A stretch of DNA of 64,000 nucleotides. Source: Paraburkholderia flava (GTDB lineage Bacteria; Pseudomonadota; Gammaproteobacteria; Burkholderiales; Burkholderiaceae). Below, piece after piece: positions 54,306 to 63,762 of the stretch. The notes beneath the pieces are model-generated. The model had not been told where the DNA came from. It searched no databases and saw nothing but the letters and a program-made list of their open reading frames with translations. How positions within the stretch are numbered: the first letter of the stretch is position 1; each line of letters opens with the position of its first letter. Where the stretch lies: positions 62,001-126,000 of the forward strand of contig NZ_SMRO01000001.1 of NCBI RefSeq assembly GCF_004359985.1, given 5' to 3'. A program made the position numbers and the translations under genes.

Positions 54306-54375
54306 ACAGCGGTGCTGCAAAAACACCGCAAACACCATCGGGCATCCGTCCGATTACCCACAGAGGAGACACTTC

Positions 54376-55395
54376 ATGTTCAGACCACTACGTTCGATGA
54401 GCACGGCAGCGGCCAGCGCGGCGCTCTGCGCGCTGCTGCTCGGCCTCAGCTCGACAGCGGGCGCGGCCGGTATCAAGGACGGCCTGAAAATCGCGTTCCT
54501 GCCGAAGCAGATCAACAACCCGTACGAAGTGATCGCCGACGACGGCGGGATGGCCGCGATCAAGGAATTCAAGGGCGACGGCAAGGTGGTCGGGCCGTCG
54601 GATGCGGGCGCGTCGTCGCAGGTGCAGTACATCAACACGCTGATCACGCAGCGGCAGAACGCGATCGTGATCGCCGCGAACGATGAAAACGCGGTCGTGC
54701 CGTATCTGAAGAAAGCGATGTCGCAGGGCATCAAGGTCGTCACGTTCGATTCGGACACCGCACCCGACGGCCGACAGATCTTCGTGAACCAGGCGAACGC
54801 GGAGGGGATCGGCCGTGGCCAGATCCAGCTCGTGTCGAAGCTGATGGGCGGCGAGGGCGAGTTCGCGATCCTGTCGGCGACGCCGAACGCGACGAATCAG
54901 AACACGTGGATCAAGTGGATGCAGGAGGAACTGAAGAAGCCCGAATACGCGAAGATCAAGCTCGTGAAAATCGCGTACGGTAACGACGACGACCAGAAGT
55001 CGTTCGTCGAGACGCAGGGTCTGCTGCAGGCGTATCCGAACCTGAAGGCGATCGTTTCACCGACGACCGTTGGCATTGCGGCGGCCGCGCGCTACATCTC
55101 GACGTCGTCGAGCAAGGGCAAGGTCGCGGTGACCGGGCTCGGCACGCCGAACCAGATGCGCGCATTCGTCAAGAACGGCACCGTGAAGGCATTCCAGTTG
55201 TGGGACCCGAGCCAGCTCGGCTACCTCGCTGCATATGCCGCTGCGAATCTCGCGTCGGGCACGATCACCGGCAAGGAAGGCGAATCGTTCGATGCGGGCA
55301 AGCTCGGCAAGCGGACCATCGGGCCGAAGGGCGAGGTGATCCTCGGACCGCCGACGACCTTTGATTCGAGCAATATCGACAACTTCAATTTCTAG
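54376..55395 (+). CDS. Sugar-binding protein of the rhamnose-type ABC transporter
   Basis: The 339-residue periplasmic protein has a signal peptide (STAAASAALCALLLGLSSTA, cleaved near AGAAG). Its family 4 binding fold has KIAFLPKQINNPYEVIADDG, VIAANDENAVVPYLKKAMSQ and VVTFDSDTAPDGRQIFVNQA, as in RhaS-type rhamnose-binding proteins. ATG 54376 follows GAGGAGACACTTC. It closes the operon, and a strong terminator follows at 55421. Confidence 0.93.
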   Translation: MFRPLRSMSTAAASAALCALLLGLSSTAGAAGIKDGLKIAFLPKQINNPYEVIADDGGMAAIKEFKGDGKVVGPSDAGASSQVQYINTLITQRQNAIVIAANDENAVVPYLKKAMSQGIKVVTFDSDTAPDGRQIFVNQANAEGIGRGQIQLVSKLMGGEGEFAILSATPNATNQNTWIKWMQEELKKPEYAKIKLVKIAYGNDDDQKSFVETQGLLQAYPNLKAIVSPTTVGIAAAARYISTSSSKGKVAVTGLGTPNQMRAFVKNGTVKAFQLWDPSQLGYLAAYAAANLASGTITGKEGESFDAGKLGKRTIGPKGEVILGPPTTFDSSNIDNFNF

Positions 55396-55420
55396 TTCGC
55401 GGGTTGCGATGTGTGATGAA

Positions 55421-55449
55421 GGGCGCTCCGCGGAGCGCCTTTTGTTTTT
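55421..55449 (+). terminator. Intrinsic terminator of the rhamnose operon
   Basis: GGCGCTC and GAGCGCC form a GC-rich stem around CGCG, followed by TTTTGTTTTT. It is 26 bases after the stop of the binding-protein gene, a standard Rho-independent terminator. Confidence 0.88.
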
Positions 55450-55679
55450 GGGGGCGCGGCCGCGTTTCACTTTCAATCAGCCGAACGAGTCGTTCAGTTT
55501 GATTACAGTGCAGGCGGCAATCTGGGAGTGACGCATATTTTTCTCAACGGGATCAAAAAACCACCGCTTCGAATATATCGAGATTCGCTTGAGTCGGATA
55601 TGCTTCCGACCGGACTGGGTAAATAGATCAATAGCCCAGTGTCTTCAGCGCACAAAATAATTAGATAGAAAGGAAGCGA

Positions 55680-56726
55680 ATGAAAATCAAGAAACGCTTT
55701 TTCTGCCCGGCTCAATATCCCGTTGCTCTTCTTTCTGTCGTGCTGATATCGGGATGCGGGGGCGGTTCATCGGGAGACTCGGGTAATTCGGGCACATCGA
55801 ATCTCAGTGCGGTCCAGCAAAATTACGAGAGCGTCGCCCTTGCGGCCAATGGCGGTTTTCACGCTCTGTCGGGCAGCCTGAGTTTCACGACGTCGCCGAC
55901 GGGTGTCGCGTCTTTTAACGCCAGCAGTTATTTTTACAGCGTCGATTCAAGCATTTCGCAGAGTGCAGCGAACGGGCCGCAGACTCTGACGATCAATCAC
56001 TCGCAGGTAGCGAGCCTGGCCTTACCGACTAACGGTGTTCCCGCCCGGTATCTGATCAATGGCGCAGTTTATTTGACATCCTCGCCCGAGCCGGCCCAGG
56101 TCAGTTATTCAGGCGCGAACGTATCAAACAAGTTTTTCGCCACGGATGGACAGACGGCCGTCGAGACTCTGCTTGGCACGAGCTATACCGTTGTGCCGTT
56201 ATCAGGAGCATTATCGAGCGCTCCAGCTGAACTCGTTTCGTACAGTGCTTTTGGGCTTCTGACCAATACCGTCAATGGCCGCTCGCTTTATAACAAACAG
56301 GCCGTCTGGCAACCCGGTTCGGCTTATGTGAAAGTCGTGAGGCAAACCGTCGGCGATATGTTGACGGTTGGAGATTGCGTCGCACCGAGAACGACAGGCG
56401 TGAACATGACGCCTTGCTCCGCGGCGTCGACACTCGAAGCGTTCTTTCCGTACACATCCGGCGGCACGACCTACCAGCTTTCCGATGGGCAGATCAGTAC
56501 CGTGGCCGGCGCCAGGGCATGGGTATCGAACGCAGTATTGTCATCGTCGGCGACACCGGCGCACCTCGTTTTCTATCAGGCGGCCGGCGGAATTTATGTC
56601 GGCAATCTGGTCAACGACGGCACGACCATTCAGAGTGCACCGCTTGGTGGCGGAGCAGCGCAGGCCTTCGAAGTGTTTCTGAACAACGCAGCACTTCAGT
56701 CAGTCAAATCGGCGGTTAATTTTTAG
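55680..56726 (+). CDS. Hypothetical lipoprotein
   Basis: The 348-residue protein has a lipoprotein signal (VALLSVVLISGC, Cys about 27), followed by a Gly/Ser-rich linker (GGGSSGDSGNSGTSN). The mature part is rich in Ser, Ala, Asn and small beta-type segments, with two cysteines near residues 234 and 245. No family is recognised. Third-position G/C bias is weaker than in the surrounding genes, so it may be acquired. It probably sits in the outer membrane or periplasm. ATG 55680 follows AAAGGAAG. The 284 bases upstream contain the rhamnose terminator and an AT-rich promoter region. Confidence 0.8.
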   Translation: MKIKKRFFCPAQYPVALLSVVLISGCGGGSSGDSGNSGTSNLSAVQQNYESVALAANGGFHALSGSLSFTTSPTGVASFNASSYFYSVDSSISQSAANGPQTLTINHSQVASLALPTNGVPARYLINGAVYLTSSPEPAQVSYSGANVSNKFFATDGQTAVETLLGTSYTVVPLSGALSSAPAELVSYSAFGLLTNTVNGRSLYNKQAVWQPGSAYVKVVRQTVGDMLTVGDCVAPRTTGVNMTPCSAASTLEAFFPYTSGGTTYQLSDGQISTVAGARAWVSNAVLSSSATPAHLVFYQAAGGIYVGNLVNDGTTIQSAPLGGGAAQAFEVFLNNAALQSVKSAVNF

Positions 56727-57012
56727 TGGCATTGCGGGGATGTAGTTCTGATCGAGGGACAGGAGCGGGTTGACGTGTCGAAGTCGTGCGGCAAGTTTTT
56801 CCATCGCTACGCCGATTTTGCTCGCTGCCTGTCCATGCATTACCGAATGCATCAAGCACCGTGAGCCGGGCCGCACGCACGCCCACACGCGATCCGCCCG
56901 ATTCGCTCCCCGTGCGCCGCGCATGGCATTACACTTGCTGAGTTACTCCGCTTGTGCCGGCGTGGCTCCCTGCTGCGCCGGTTGCCCGATGTCACAGCAA
57001 AGGAGTCGCAGC

Positions 57013-59115
57013 ATGCCGTCCACCTCCGCAGAATCCGCTTCAACCGCTTCATCCTCCGATATCGACCGTCTTTGCATCGACACGATCCGCACGCTGTCGA
57101 TGGATGCGGTTCAGAAAGCCAACTCCGGTCACCCCGGCACGCCGATGGCACTTGCGCCGGTCGGCTATCACCTGTGGCAAAACCATCTGCGCTACGACCC
57201 GACCGAGCCGTTGTGGCCGAATCGCGATCGCTTCGTGCTGTCGGTCGGGCATGCATCGATGCTGCTGTATTCGCTGCTGCATCTGACCGGCGTGCAGGCC
57301 GTCGACGAAGCGGGGCGGCCGAACGGTCAGCCCGCCGTGTCGCTCGACGACATTAAACAGTTTCGCCAGCTCGACAGCAAGACGCCGGGCCACCCCGAAT
57401 ATCGAATGACGACCGGCGTCGAGACCACGACGGGGCCGCTCGGCCAGGGGCTCGGTAACAGCGTCGGCATGGCGATGGCCGCGCGCTGGTACGAGACGCA
57501 TTTCAATCAACCGGATGCGAAGCTGTTCGACTACCGCGTGTATGCGCTGTGCGGCGACGGCGACATGATGGAAGGTATTTCGCACGAAGCTGCATCGATC
57601 GCCGGTCATCTGAAACTGTCGAACCTGATCTGGATTTACGACAGCAACCGCGTGACGATCGAAGGCCATACCGATCTCGCGTACAGCGACGACGTCGAGA
57701 CGCGCTTTCGCGGTTATCACTGGAATACGCTGCACGTCGACGATGTCAACGATGCAGCTGCACTCGAAGCTGCGATTACGCAGGCCAAAGCGCATACCGA
57801 TGCGCCGACGTTGATCGTCGCGAAGAGCATCATCGGCTGGGGCGCGCCGAACAAGCAGGACACGTCGGCGGCGCATGGCGAACCGCTCGGCGTCGAAGAG
57901 ATCAAGCTCGCGAAGCGCTTCTACGGCTGGCCCGAGGATTCGAGTTTTCTCGTGCCTGATGGCGTCTATGAGCAGTTCCAGCAGCGCTTCGGTGCACGCG
58001 GCAAGGCCGCACGCGAGGAGTGGCAAGCGCGCTTCGAAACGTACGCAAAAAAGTACCCCGCACTAGCCGACGAATTCCGCACGATCGAAGCGCACGAACT
58101 GCCGGAAGGCTGGGACCGCGACATTCCATCGTTCGATGCGGACGAGAAGGGCATCGCGTCGCGCGATTCGTCGGGCAAGGTGCTTAACGCAATCGCGCAG
58201 CGCGTGCCGTGGATGATCGGCGGTGCAGCGGACCTGTCGCCTTCGACAAAAACCAATCTCAAGTTCGAAGGCGCGGGCAGCTTCGAAGCCGACAGCTATG
58301 GTGGCCGCAATCTGCATTTCGGCATCCGCGAACACGCGATGGGCGCGATCGTCAACGGCATTGCGCTGTCGAACCTGCGGCCATACGGCTCGACGTTCCT
58401 GATTTTCAGCGACTACATGAAGCCGCCGATCCGGCTCGCCGCGATCATGGAGGTCAACGCCGTGCATGTGTTCACGCACGATTCGATCGGCGTCGGCGAA
58501 GACGGCCCGACCCATCAACCGATCGAACAGCTCGCGTCGTTGCGCTCGGTGCCCGGCCTCACGACATTGCGTCCCGCCGATGCGAATGAAGTCGCCGAAG
58601 CGTGGCGCGTCGCGCTCGCGAATCCGCGCGTACCTGCGTGCATGGTGTTGTCGCGTCAGCCGCTGCCGACTTTCGATCGCAAGAAATACGCGCCGGCCAC
58701 CGGCGTGCGGCGCGGTGCCTACGTGCTCGCGGATGCGCCCAACGGTCGCCCCGACGTGATCCTGATGGCGACCGGCAGCGAAGTGTCGCTGTGCGTCGCC
58801 GCGTATGAGAAGCTGAAAAGCGAGGGTATTGCCGCGCGCGTCGTGTCGATGCCTGCGTGGGACATCTTCGAGAAACAGGACGACGCGTACAAGGAATCCG
58901 TGCTGCCGAGCGCCGTCGATGCGCGCGTCGCGGTCGAACAGGCCGGCGTGTTTGGCTGGGACCGCTACGTGGGCCGCCTCGGCGCGTTGATCGCGATGCA
59001 TACGTTCGGCGCATCTGCACCGCTGAAGGCGTTGCAGACGAAGTTCGGCTTCACGCCGGAACATGTCTACGAAGCGGCGAAGCAGCAGCTTCAACGCGTC
59101 GGGCAATCGAAGTGA
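57013..59115 (+). CDS. tkt: Transketolase
   Basis: The 700-residue thiamine diphosphate enzyme moves two-carbon units between sugar phosphates. N-terminal QKANSGHPGTPMALAPVGYH, the ThDP/Mg motif ALCGDGDMMEGISHEAASIA, the C-domain HDSIGVGEDGPTHQPIEQLA and the end are all intact. ATG 57013 follows AAGGAG by seven bases; the longer upstream frame is not supported. It is followed by the short 6-phosphogluconate dehydrogenase gene 78 bases downstream, making a small pentose-phosphate unit. The 286 bases upstream hold no other gene. Confidence 0.95.
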   Translation: MPSTSAESASTASSSDIDRLCIDTIRTLSMDAVQKANSGHPGTPMALAPVGYHLWQNHLRYDPTEPLWPNRDRFVLSVGHASMLLYSLLHLTGVQAVDEAGRPNGQPAVSLDDIKQFRQLDSKTPGHPEYRMTTGVETTTGPLGQGLGNSVGMAMAARWYETHFNQPDAKLFDYRVYALCGDGDMMEGISHEAASIAGHLKLSNLIWIYDSNRVTIEGHTDLAYSDDVETRFRGYHWNTLHVDDVNDAAALEAAITQAKAHTDAPTLIVAKSIIGWGAPNKQDTSAAHGEPLGVEEIKLAKRFYGWPEDSSFLVPDGVYEQFQQRFGARGKAAREEWQARFETYAKKYPALADEFRTIEAHELPEGWDRDIPSFDADEKGIASRDSSGKVLNAIAQRVPWMIGGAADLSPSTKTNLKFEGAGSFEADSYGGRNLHFGIREHAMGAIVNGIALSNLRPYGSTFLIFSDYMKPPIRLAAIMEVNAVHVFTHDSIGVGEDGPTHQPIEQLASLRSVPGLTTLRPADANEVAEAWRVALANPRVPACMVLSRQPLPTFDRKKYAPATGVRRGAYVLADAPNGRPDVILMATGSEVSLCVAAYEKLKSEGIAARVVSMPAWDIFEKQDDAYKESVLPSAVDARVAVEQAGVFGWDRYVGRLGALIAMHTFGASAPLKALQTKFGFTPEHVYEAAKQQLQRVGQSK

Positions 59116-59193
59116 GCGATCGAATTTAGCGTCGGACATCGAATCAATCCATTCTGTCACGCAGAGAAACGCAAAGAAAAGGAGAAGGGCATC

Positions 59194-60177
59194 ATGCAGA
59201 TCGGTATCGTGGGCTTGGGGCGGATGGGCGGCAACATCGGACGGCGCTTGATGCGCGACGGCCACACGTGCGTGGTCTACGATCACGACCCGCAGGCCAC
59301 CGCGACGCTCGTCAAGGAAGGCGCAACCGGCTCGGACGATCTCGCCGGCCTGGTCAAAGGGCTCGCGACGCCGCGCGTCATCTGGTTGATGCTGCCCGCC
59401 GGCAAGATCACCGAGGACACGCTGAACGACCTGTACCCGATCCTCGGCGCGGACGACATCGTGATCGACGGCGGCAACAGCTTCTACAAGGACGACATCC
59501 GCCGCGCCGCGCGCTTTCGCGAGAAGGGCATTCATTACGTGGACGTCGGGACGTCGGGCGGCGTGTGGGGACTCGAGCGCGGCTACTGCATGATGATCGG
59601 CGGCGACGACGATGCAGTTAAACGCCTCGATCCGATTCTCGCGACGCTCGCACCGGGCGCGGGCAACGTGCCGATCACGCCGGGCCGCGAAGGACGCGAC
59701 GCGCGCGTGCAGAACGGCTACATGCACACCGGACCGACCGGGTCAGGCCACTTTGTGAAGATGGTCCACAACGGCATCGAGTACGGGTTGATGCAGGCGT
59801 ATGCGGAGGGCTTCGACATTCTGAAGCACAAGGCATCGACCGAATTGCCGGAAAACGAACGCTTCACGCTCGATCTCGCGGACGTCGCCGAAGTGTGGCG
59901 GCGCGGCAGCGTGGTGTCGTCATGGCTGCTCGATCTGACGGCCGGGGCGTTAGCGTCGGACGGCACGCTCGACAAGTACTCGACCGAGGTTGCGGACAGC
60001 GGCGAAGGGCGCTGGACGATCGAGGCTGCGATCGAAGAGGCTGTGCCTGCGCAAGTGTTGTCGGCCGCGTTGTACACGCGCTTCCGGTCGCGCGACGATG
60101 AGTCGTTTGCGGAGCGGATGTTGTCGGCGATGCGGTTTGGTTTCGGCGGGCATCATGAGTTTGGGGTGAAGAAGTAG
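59194..60177 (+). CDS. gnd: 6-phosphogluconate dehydrogenase, short (GndA/YqeC) type
   Basis: The 327-residue enzyme oxidatively decarboxylates 6-phosphogluconate to ribulose 5-phosphate. The cofactor motif [18 protein letters not shown], the substrate-site [20 protein letters not shown] and the signature [20 protein letters not shown] are all present. It is shorter than the 470-residue E. coli Gnd; short forms often use NAD. It follows transketolase with AAAAGGAGAAGGGC before ATG 59194, and a terminator comes after it. Confidence 0.94.
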   Translation: MQIGIVGLGRMGGNIGRRLMRDGHTCVVYDHDPQATATLVKEGATGSDDLAGLVKGLATPRVIWLMLPAGKITEDTLNDLYPILGADDIVIDGGNSFYKDDIRRAARFREKGIHYVDVGTSGGVWGLERGYCMMIGGDDDAVKRLDPILATLAPGAGNVPITPGREGRDARVQNGYMHTGPTGSGHFVKMVHNGIEYGLMQAYAEGFDILKHKASTELPENERFTLDLADVAEVWRRGSVVSSWLLDLTAGALASDGTLDKYSTEVADSGEGRWTIEAAIEEAVPAQVLSAALYTRFRSRDDESFAERMLSAMRFGFGGHHEFGVKK

Positions 60178-60237
60178 GGGGCGTCTTCGGCGTGTAGGCC
60201 ACGCCCTACGGAAGTATCGGATGATGCGTGAAGCTTC

Positions 60238-60274
60238 GCGGCCTGGACGTCATTGCGTCCGGGCCGCTTTCTTT
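60238..60274 (+). terminator. Intrinsic terminator after gnd
   Basis: GCGGCCTGGACG and CGTCCGGGCCGC form a 12-base stem (one T-G pair) around a six-base loop, followed by TTTCTTT. It lies 60 bases after the gnd stop and ends the tkt-gnd unit. The rest of the 291-base gap to the lyase gene holds no recognised gene. Confidence 0.85.
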
Positions 60275-60468
60275 GGGGGAAGCTAACCTCATTGGCCGGA
60301 GAACGATGACCGTGATAAAGCGATTTCGAACAACCTGACAATGCCACCGAAGCTGCTTATTATGAGCAACTTACTGGGTCCACTGCGGCGGCGTGACCCA
60401 GGCGAAACAGCCTCCGGAAAACCCGGCGCAGTTCAATCACACTTATCGAAAATCGAAAGGGCGGTTCC

Positions 60469-62130
60469 ATGACAGGCGATTTTCCGCAGCAGGTGGTGCT
60501 CGATGGCGCGACGGTGCGCGCCGCAGACATCGTAGCGATCGCACGACACGGCGCCGCCGTCGCGCTGCATGACGATGCACGCACGCAACTCGAAGCCACC
60601 CGCCGTTACATCGACGACCACTGGATGACCGACGATGCGCCGCTGATGTACGGCTTCAACACCGGCGTCGGCGCGCTGAAGAACGTGCGCATCGGCGTCG
60701 CATCGATCGCGGAGTTTCAACGGAACCTGATCTTCGCGCACTCGGCCGGTGCGGGTGAGCCGATGCCGAACGAGGTCGTGCGCGCGATGATGGCGCTGCG
60801 CGTCAACGCGTTTGCGCGCAACTACTCGGGCGTGCGGATCGAGGTGCTCGACCGGTTGCTGGCGATGCTCAATCACGGCATCACACCGGTTGTCGCTGCA
60901 AAGGGTAGTGTCGGCGCCAGCGGCGATCTTGCGCCGCTCGCGTTGATGAGCGGCGCGATGATGGGCCTCGCACAGAGCCGTGTCGAGTTCCGTTCGCAGA
61001 TCATGCCCGCCGCGGACGCGTTCGCGCTCGCGGGTCTTGCACCCACGTTCGACGTGCTCGGCAAGGATGCGTCCGCGCTGATCAATGGGTCGACCGCGTC
61101 GCTGGCTTTTGCGATCCTCGCGGCACACGATGCGCGTGCGCTGCTCGACGACGCGACGGTGTCGCTGGCGTTGTCGCTGGAAGCGTTGCGCGGCGAGCTT
61201 TCGTGCTTCGACGACCGCGTGATGCAGGCGCGTCCGCACAAGGGGCAGCGCCGTGTTGCGCAGGCGTTGCGTCGCGTGGTCGACGGTACTTTGCGCTGCA
61301 CCGAACCCGCGCGCCAGGTGCGGCTATGGGGAACACCGGGGCTCGACCCCGCCGATGCCGGCACACCGCACGTGCCGCCCATCGCACCGCGCATCCAGGA
61401 CGTGTATTCGCTGCGTTGCGCGCCGCAGGTGCATGGCCCGGTGCTCGATGCGCTCGATTACGTCGATGGCATTCTGCAGACGGAGATCAATAGCGCCACC
61501 GACAACCCGCTCATTTTTCCGGACACCGACGACACGTACCGCGTCATCTCGGGCGGGCATTTTCATGGGCAATACGTCGCGCAGGCGATGGACCTGCTTG
61601 CGTTGACCGTGACCGATCTCGGCGCGATCTGCGACCGTCGCAGTGCGCGGCTGGTCGACCCTGCATGCAACTTCGGCATTCCGTCGGGGCTGATCGCGAC
61701 GCAGCCGGGCGTGAACTCCGGCTTCTCGTGTGTGCAGAGCATGGGCACAGGGCTCGTGCTCGAAAACATGGGCCTCTGCTCGCCTTCGAGCGCGACAAGC
61801 CTGCCGGCCAAAGGCAACACCGAAGACCACATCAGCAACTCGTGCTACGCGGCACGACGCACACGTACGATTGTCGAGAACACGCAGACCATCGTCGCCG
61901 CCGAGATGATGCTCGCGTGCCAGGCACTCGATCTCATCGAGCGCGACCTCGCGGCCTATCCGGTCGGACAGGGCACGCGGGTCGCGTGGGATGCCGTGCG
62001 GGCCTGCATACCCGCGGCGCTCGAACGCGATCGCTGGGTGCATGGCGACATCGACACGCTGCGCGGTGCCGTCGCGCGCGGCGAGATTGCGCGTGCGGTG
62101 GTGCGCGTTTGCGGATCGTTGCTGGGTTGA
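60469..62130 (+). CDS. Aromatic amino acid ammonia-lyase (histidine ammonia-lyase-like)
   Basis: The 553-residue protein has the Ala-Ser-Gly triad that forms the MIO cofactor (KGSVGASGDLAPLALMSG). The N-terminal YGFNTGVGALKN, central IQDVYSLRCAPQVHG and EINSATDNPLIFPDT are typical lyase motifs. The selectivity segment reads IFAHSAGAGEP. The His there resembles histidine lyases (SH) rather than tyrosine (HL) or phenylalanine (FL) lyases, but the preceding Ala is unusual. It is longer than the usual roughly 510-residue HutH and no hut genes are nearby. A convergent LysR gene follows. The substrate is therefore uncertain. Confidence 0.85.
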   Translation: MTGDFPQQVVLDGATVRAADIVAIARHGAAVALHDDARTQLEATRRYIDDHWMTDDAPLMYGFNTGVGALKNVRIGVASIAEFQRNLIFAHSAGAGEPMPNEVVRAMMALRVNAFARNYSGVRIEVLDRLLAMLNHGITPVVAAKGSVGASGDLAPLALMSGAMMGLAQSRVEFRSQIMPAADAFALAGLAPTFDVLGKDASALINGSTASLAFAILAAHDARALLDDATVSLALSLEALRGELSCFDDRVMQARPHKGQRRVAQALRRVVDGTLRCTEPARQVRLWGTPGLDPADAGTPHVPPIAPRIQDVYSLRCAPQVHGPVLDALDYVDGILQTEINSATDNPLIFPDTDDTYRVISGGHFHGQYVAQAMDLLALTVTDLGAICDRRSARLVDPACNFGIPSGLIATQPGVNSGFSCVQSMGTGLVLENMGLCSPSSATSLPAKGNTEDHISNSCYAARRTRTIVENTQTIVAAEMMLACQALDLIERDLAAYPVGQGTRVAWDAVRACIPAALERDRWVHGDIDTLRGAVARGEIARAVVRVCGSLLG

Positions 62131-62200
62131 TCTCTGTCGCGCTAAGGGAGACGGCAACGCATGGTCAGGTTGCTGGATCAGTCGCGTTGCGGGCCGCTTC

Positions 62201-63133
62201 TCAGCGGCTGCGCACCCTCGATCTCGCACGTGTGCGTTTTTCTCGCGGCGCAGCGCCCTGAGCCGCTTCGACAATACAGTCACCGAGCCGGTTCGCCGCA
62301 GTAGTCTGCCCATCGCGTCGCCGGCGCTCCACCAGCACGATCTCGCGCATGAACGTATCGGCGCCGAGATCGAGCGCGGTCACGCCACGCGGCAGCGCAG
62401 CAGGCCCTGGTCCGGCAGTAAGCGGCACAAGTGCAACCCCAAGCCCACGCGCGACGAGTTGCGCAATACCTTGCAACTCGTCGAGTTCGATCGCATCGGC
62501 GACATTCACGCGCAGCCTGCGCAAAAAGCGCTCGACCTGCGCGCCGCCAAACGAGCGCCGGTCGTAGCGGATAAACGGCTCAGACGCGAGCAGTTCGCGC
62601 CACGGCCGACGCGCGAGCTTCGACGGCACCAGCAACACGAACGGTTCGCGCGCGAGCGTGCGAACCTCCAGTTCCGGCGGTAAAGAAAACGGCGGCTTGA
62701 TGATCGCCGCGAGTTCGAGCTCGCCGACATCCACCTGACCCAGCAGATTCAGCGACACCCCCGGCACGACCCGCACACGCCAGCCCGGCGACGCGCCACG
62801 AAACCGCACCAGTGCATCCGCGAGAAACGAGCCCTGCACCGATGCGATCGCACCGACGTTGAGCATGCCGCCTGGGTCGGCAGCGGTGGAGCCGTCGCGG
62901 CCGAGGCGCGCGTACAGCGCGAGCAGATCGTCGGCGAGCGCGAGCGTTTCGCGGCCCGCGTCGTTGAGCGTCGCCGAGCGGCCGGTGCGCTCGAACAGCG
63001 CGAAACCGAGATGCTTTTCGAGCCGTTGCATCTGCGCGCTGACAGCGGATTGCGTGAGCCCGATGTGCTCGCCGGCAGCGGCGAACGTGCCGTGCTGCGC
63101 GACGGCGACGAAGGTTTTGAGTTCGCGGAGCAT
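62201..63133 (-). CDS. LysR family transcriptional regulator
   Basis: The 310-residue protein has a LysR helix-turn-helix (LKTFVAVAQHGTFAAAGEHI, GLTQSAVSAQMQRLEKHL) followed by the usual effector domain. It is convergent with the ammonia-lyase gene and divergent from the VOC gene 137 bases away, which is its more likely target by the common LysR arrangement. The inducer is unknown. The C-terminus is basic (REKRTRARSRVRSR), longer than usual. Confidence 0.9.
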   Translation of the reverse strand: MLRELKTFVAVAQHGTFAAAGEHIGLTQSAVSAQMQRLEKHLGFALFERTGRSATLNDAGRETLALADDLLALYARLGRDGSTAADPGGMLNVGAIASVQGSFLADALVRFRGASPGWRVRVVPGVSLNLLGQVDVGELELAAIIKPPFSLPPELEVRTLAREPFVLLVPSKLARRPWRELLASEPFIRYDRRSFGGAQVERFLRRLRVNVADAIELDELQGIAQLVARGLGVALVPLTAGPGPAALPRGVTALDLGADTFMREIVLVERRRRDGQTTAANRLGDCIVEAAQGAAPREKRTRARSRVRSR

Positions 63134-63270
63134 GAGCGATTGATCGATTTCTGTGGATGTCAGATCGAAAATATATCGCTTTTCAGCAATTTCGTTAATG
63201 CCTAGACTTTATCCTTATCGGGTGTAGAGAAACCCGTACGTTCCCACTTTCAGCTATCAGGATGTCCGTC

Positions 63271-63705
63271 ATGAGCGCAAACGCCGCCGTCATTCCGCCG
63301 TTCCATCTGGCTTTTCCGGTCCACAGCCTCGCTGCCGCGCGCGAGTTCTACGGCGATCTGCTCGGTTGCCCGGAAGGCCGTAGCTCCGATGCGTGGGTCG
63401 ATTTCGATTTCTACGGGCATCAGATCGTCGCGCATCTTGCACCCGACGAAGCAGGCCATCGTTCGACCAGCGCGGTCGACGGCGACGCGGTGCCGGTGCG
63501 TCATTTTGGCGTCGTGCTGTCGGTGCCGCAGTGGCAGGCACTGGCCGACAAGTTGAAGGCTGCGGGCACCGCATTCGTGATCGAGCCGCACATCCGCTTC
63601 AAGGGCGAAGTCGGCGAACAGGCGACGATGTTCTTCCTCGATCCGTCGGGTAACGCGGTCGAGATCAAGGCGTTTGCGAATATGGCGTCGTTGTTCGCGA
63701 AGTAA
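63271..63705 (+). CDS. VOC (glyoxalase/dioxygenase superfamily) protein
   Basis: The 144-residue protein begins with [20 protein letters not shown], which carries the first metal-ligand His and is typical of VOC proteins. It continues with [15 protein letters not shown] (second His), RHFGVVLSV and [15 protein letters not shown] (metal-ligand Glu). It could be a dioxygenase, an isomerase or a resistance protein; the family alone does not tell. ATG 63271 is chosen since AGGA lies nine bases upstream; ATG 63262 is too close to that site. It is divergent from the LysR gene. Confidence 0.85.
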   Translation: MSANAAVIPPFHLAFPVHSLAAAREFYGDLLGCPEGRSSDAWVDFDFYGHQIVAHLAPDEAGHRSTSAVDGDAVPVRHFGVVLSVPQWQALADKLKAAGTAFVIEPHIRFKGEVGEQATMFFLDPSGNAVEIKAFANMASLFAK

Positions 63706-63762
63706 GAGCGTGCCGTAACGCGATGCGTGCGATACATCGCACGCATCGCAACGTCGAAGGAA

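Noticed and set aside
58063..59727. Long minus-strand frame opposite tkt and gnd
   Set aside because: It spans two well-recognised sense genes and has shadow composition.
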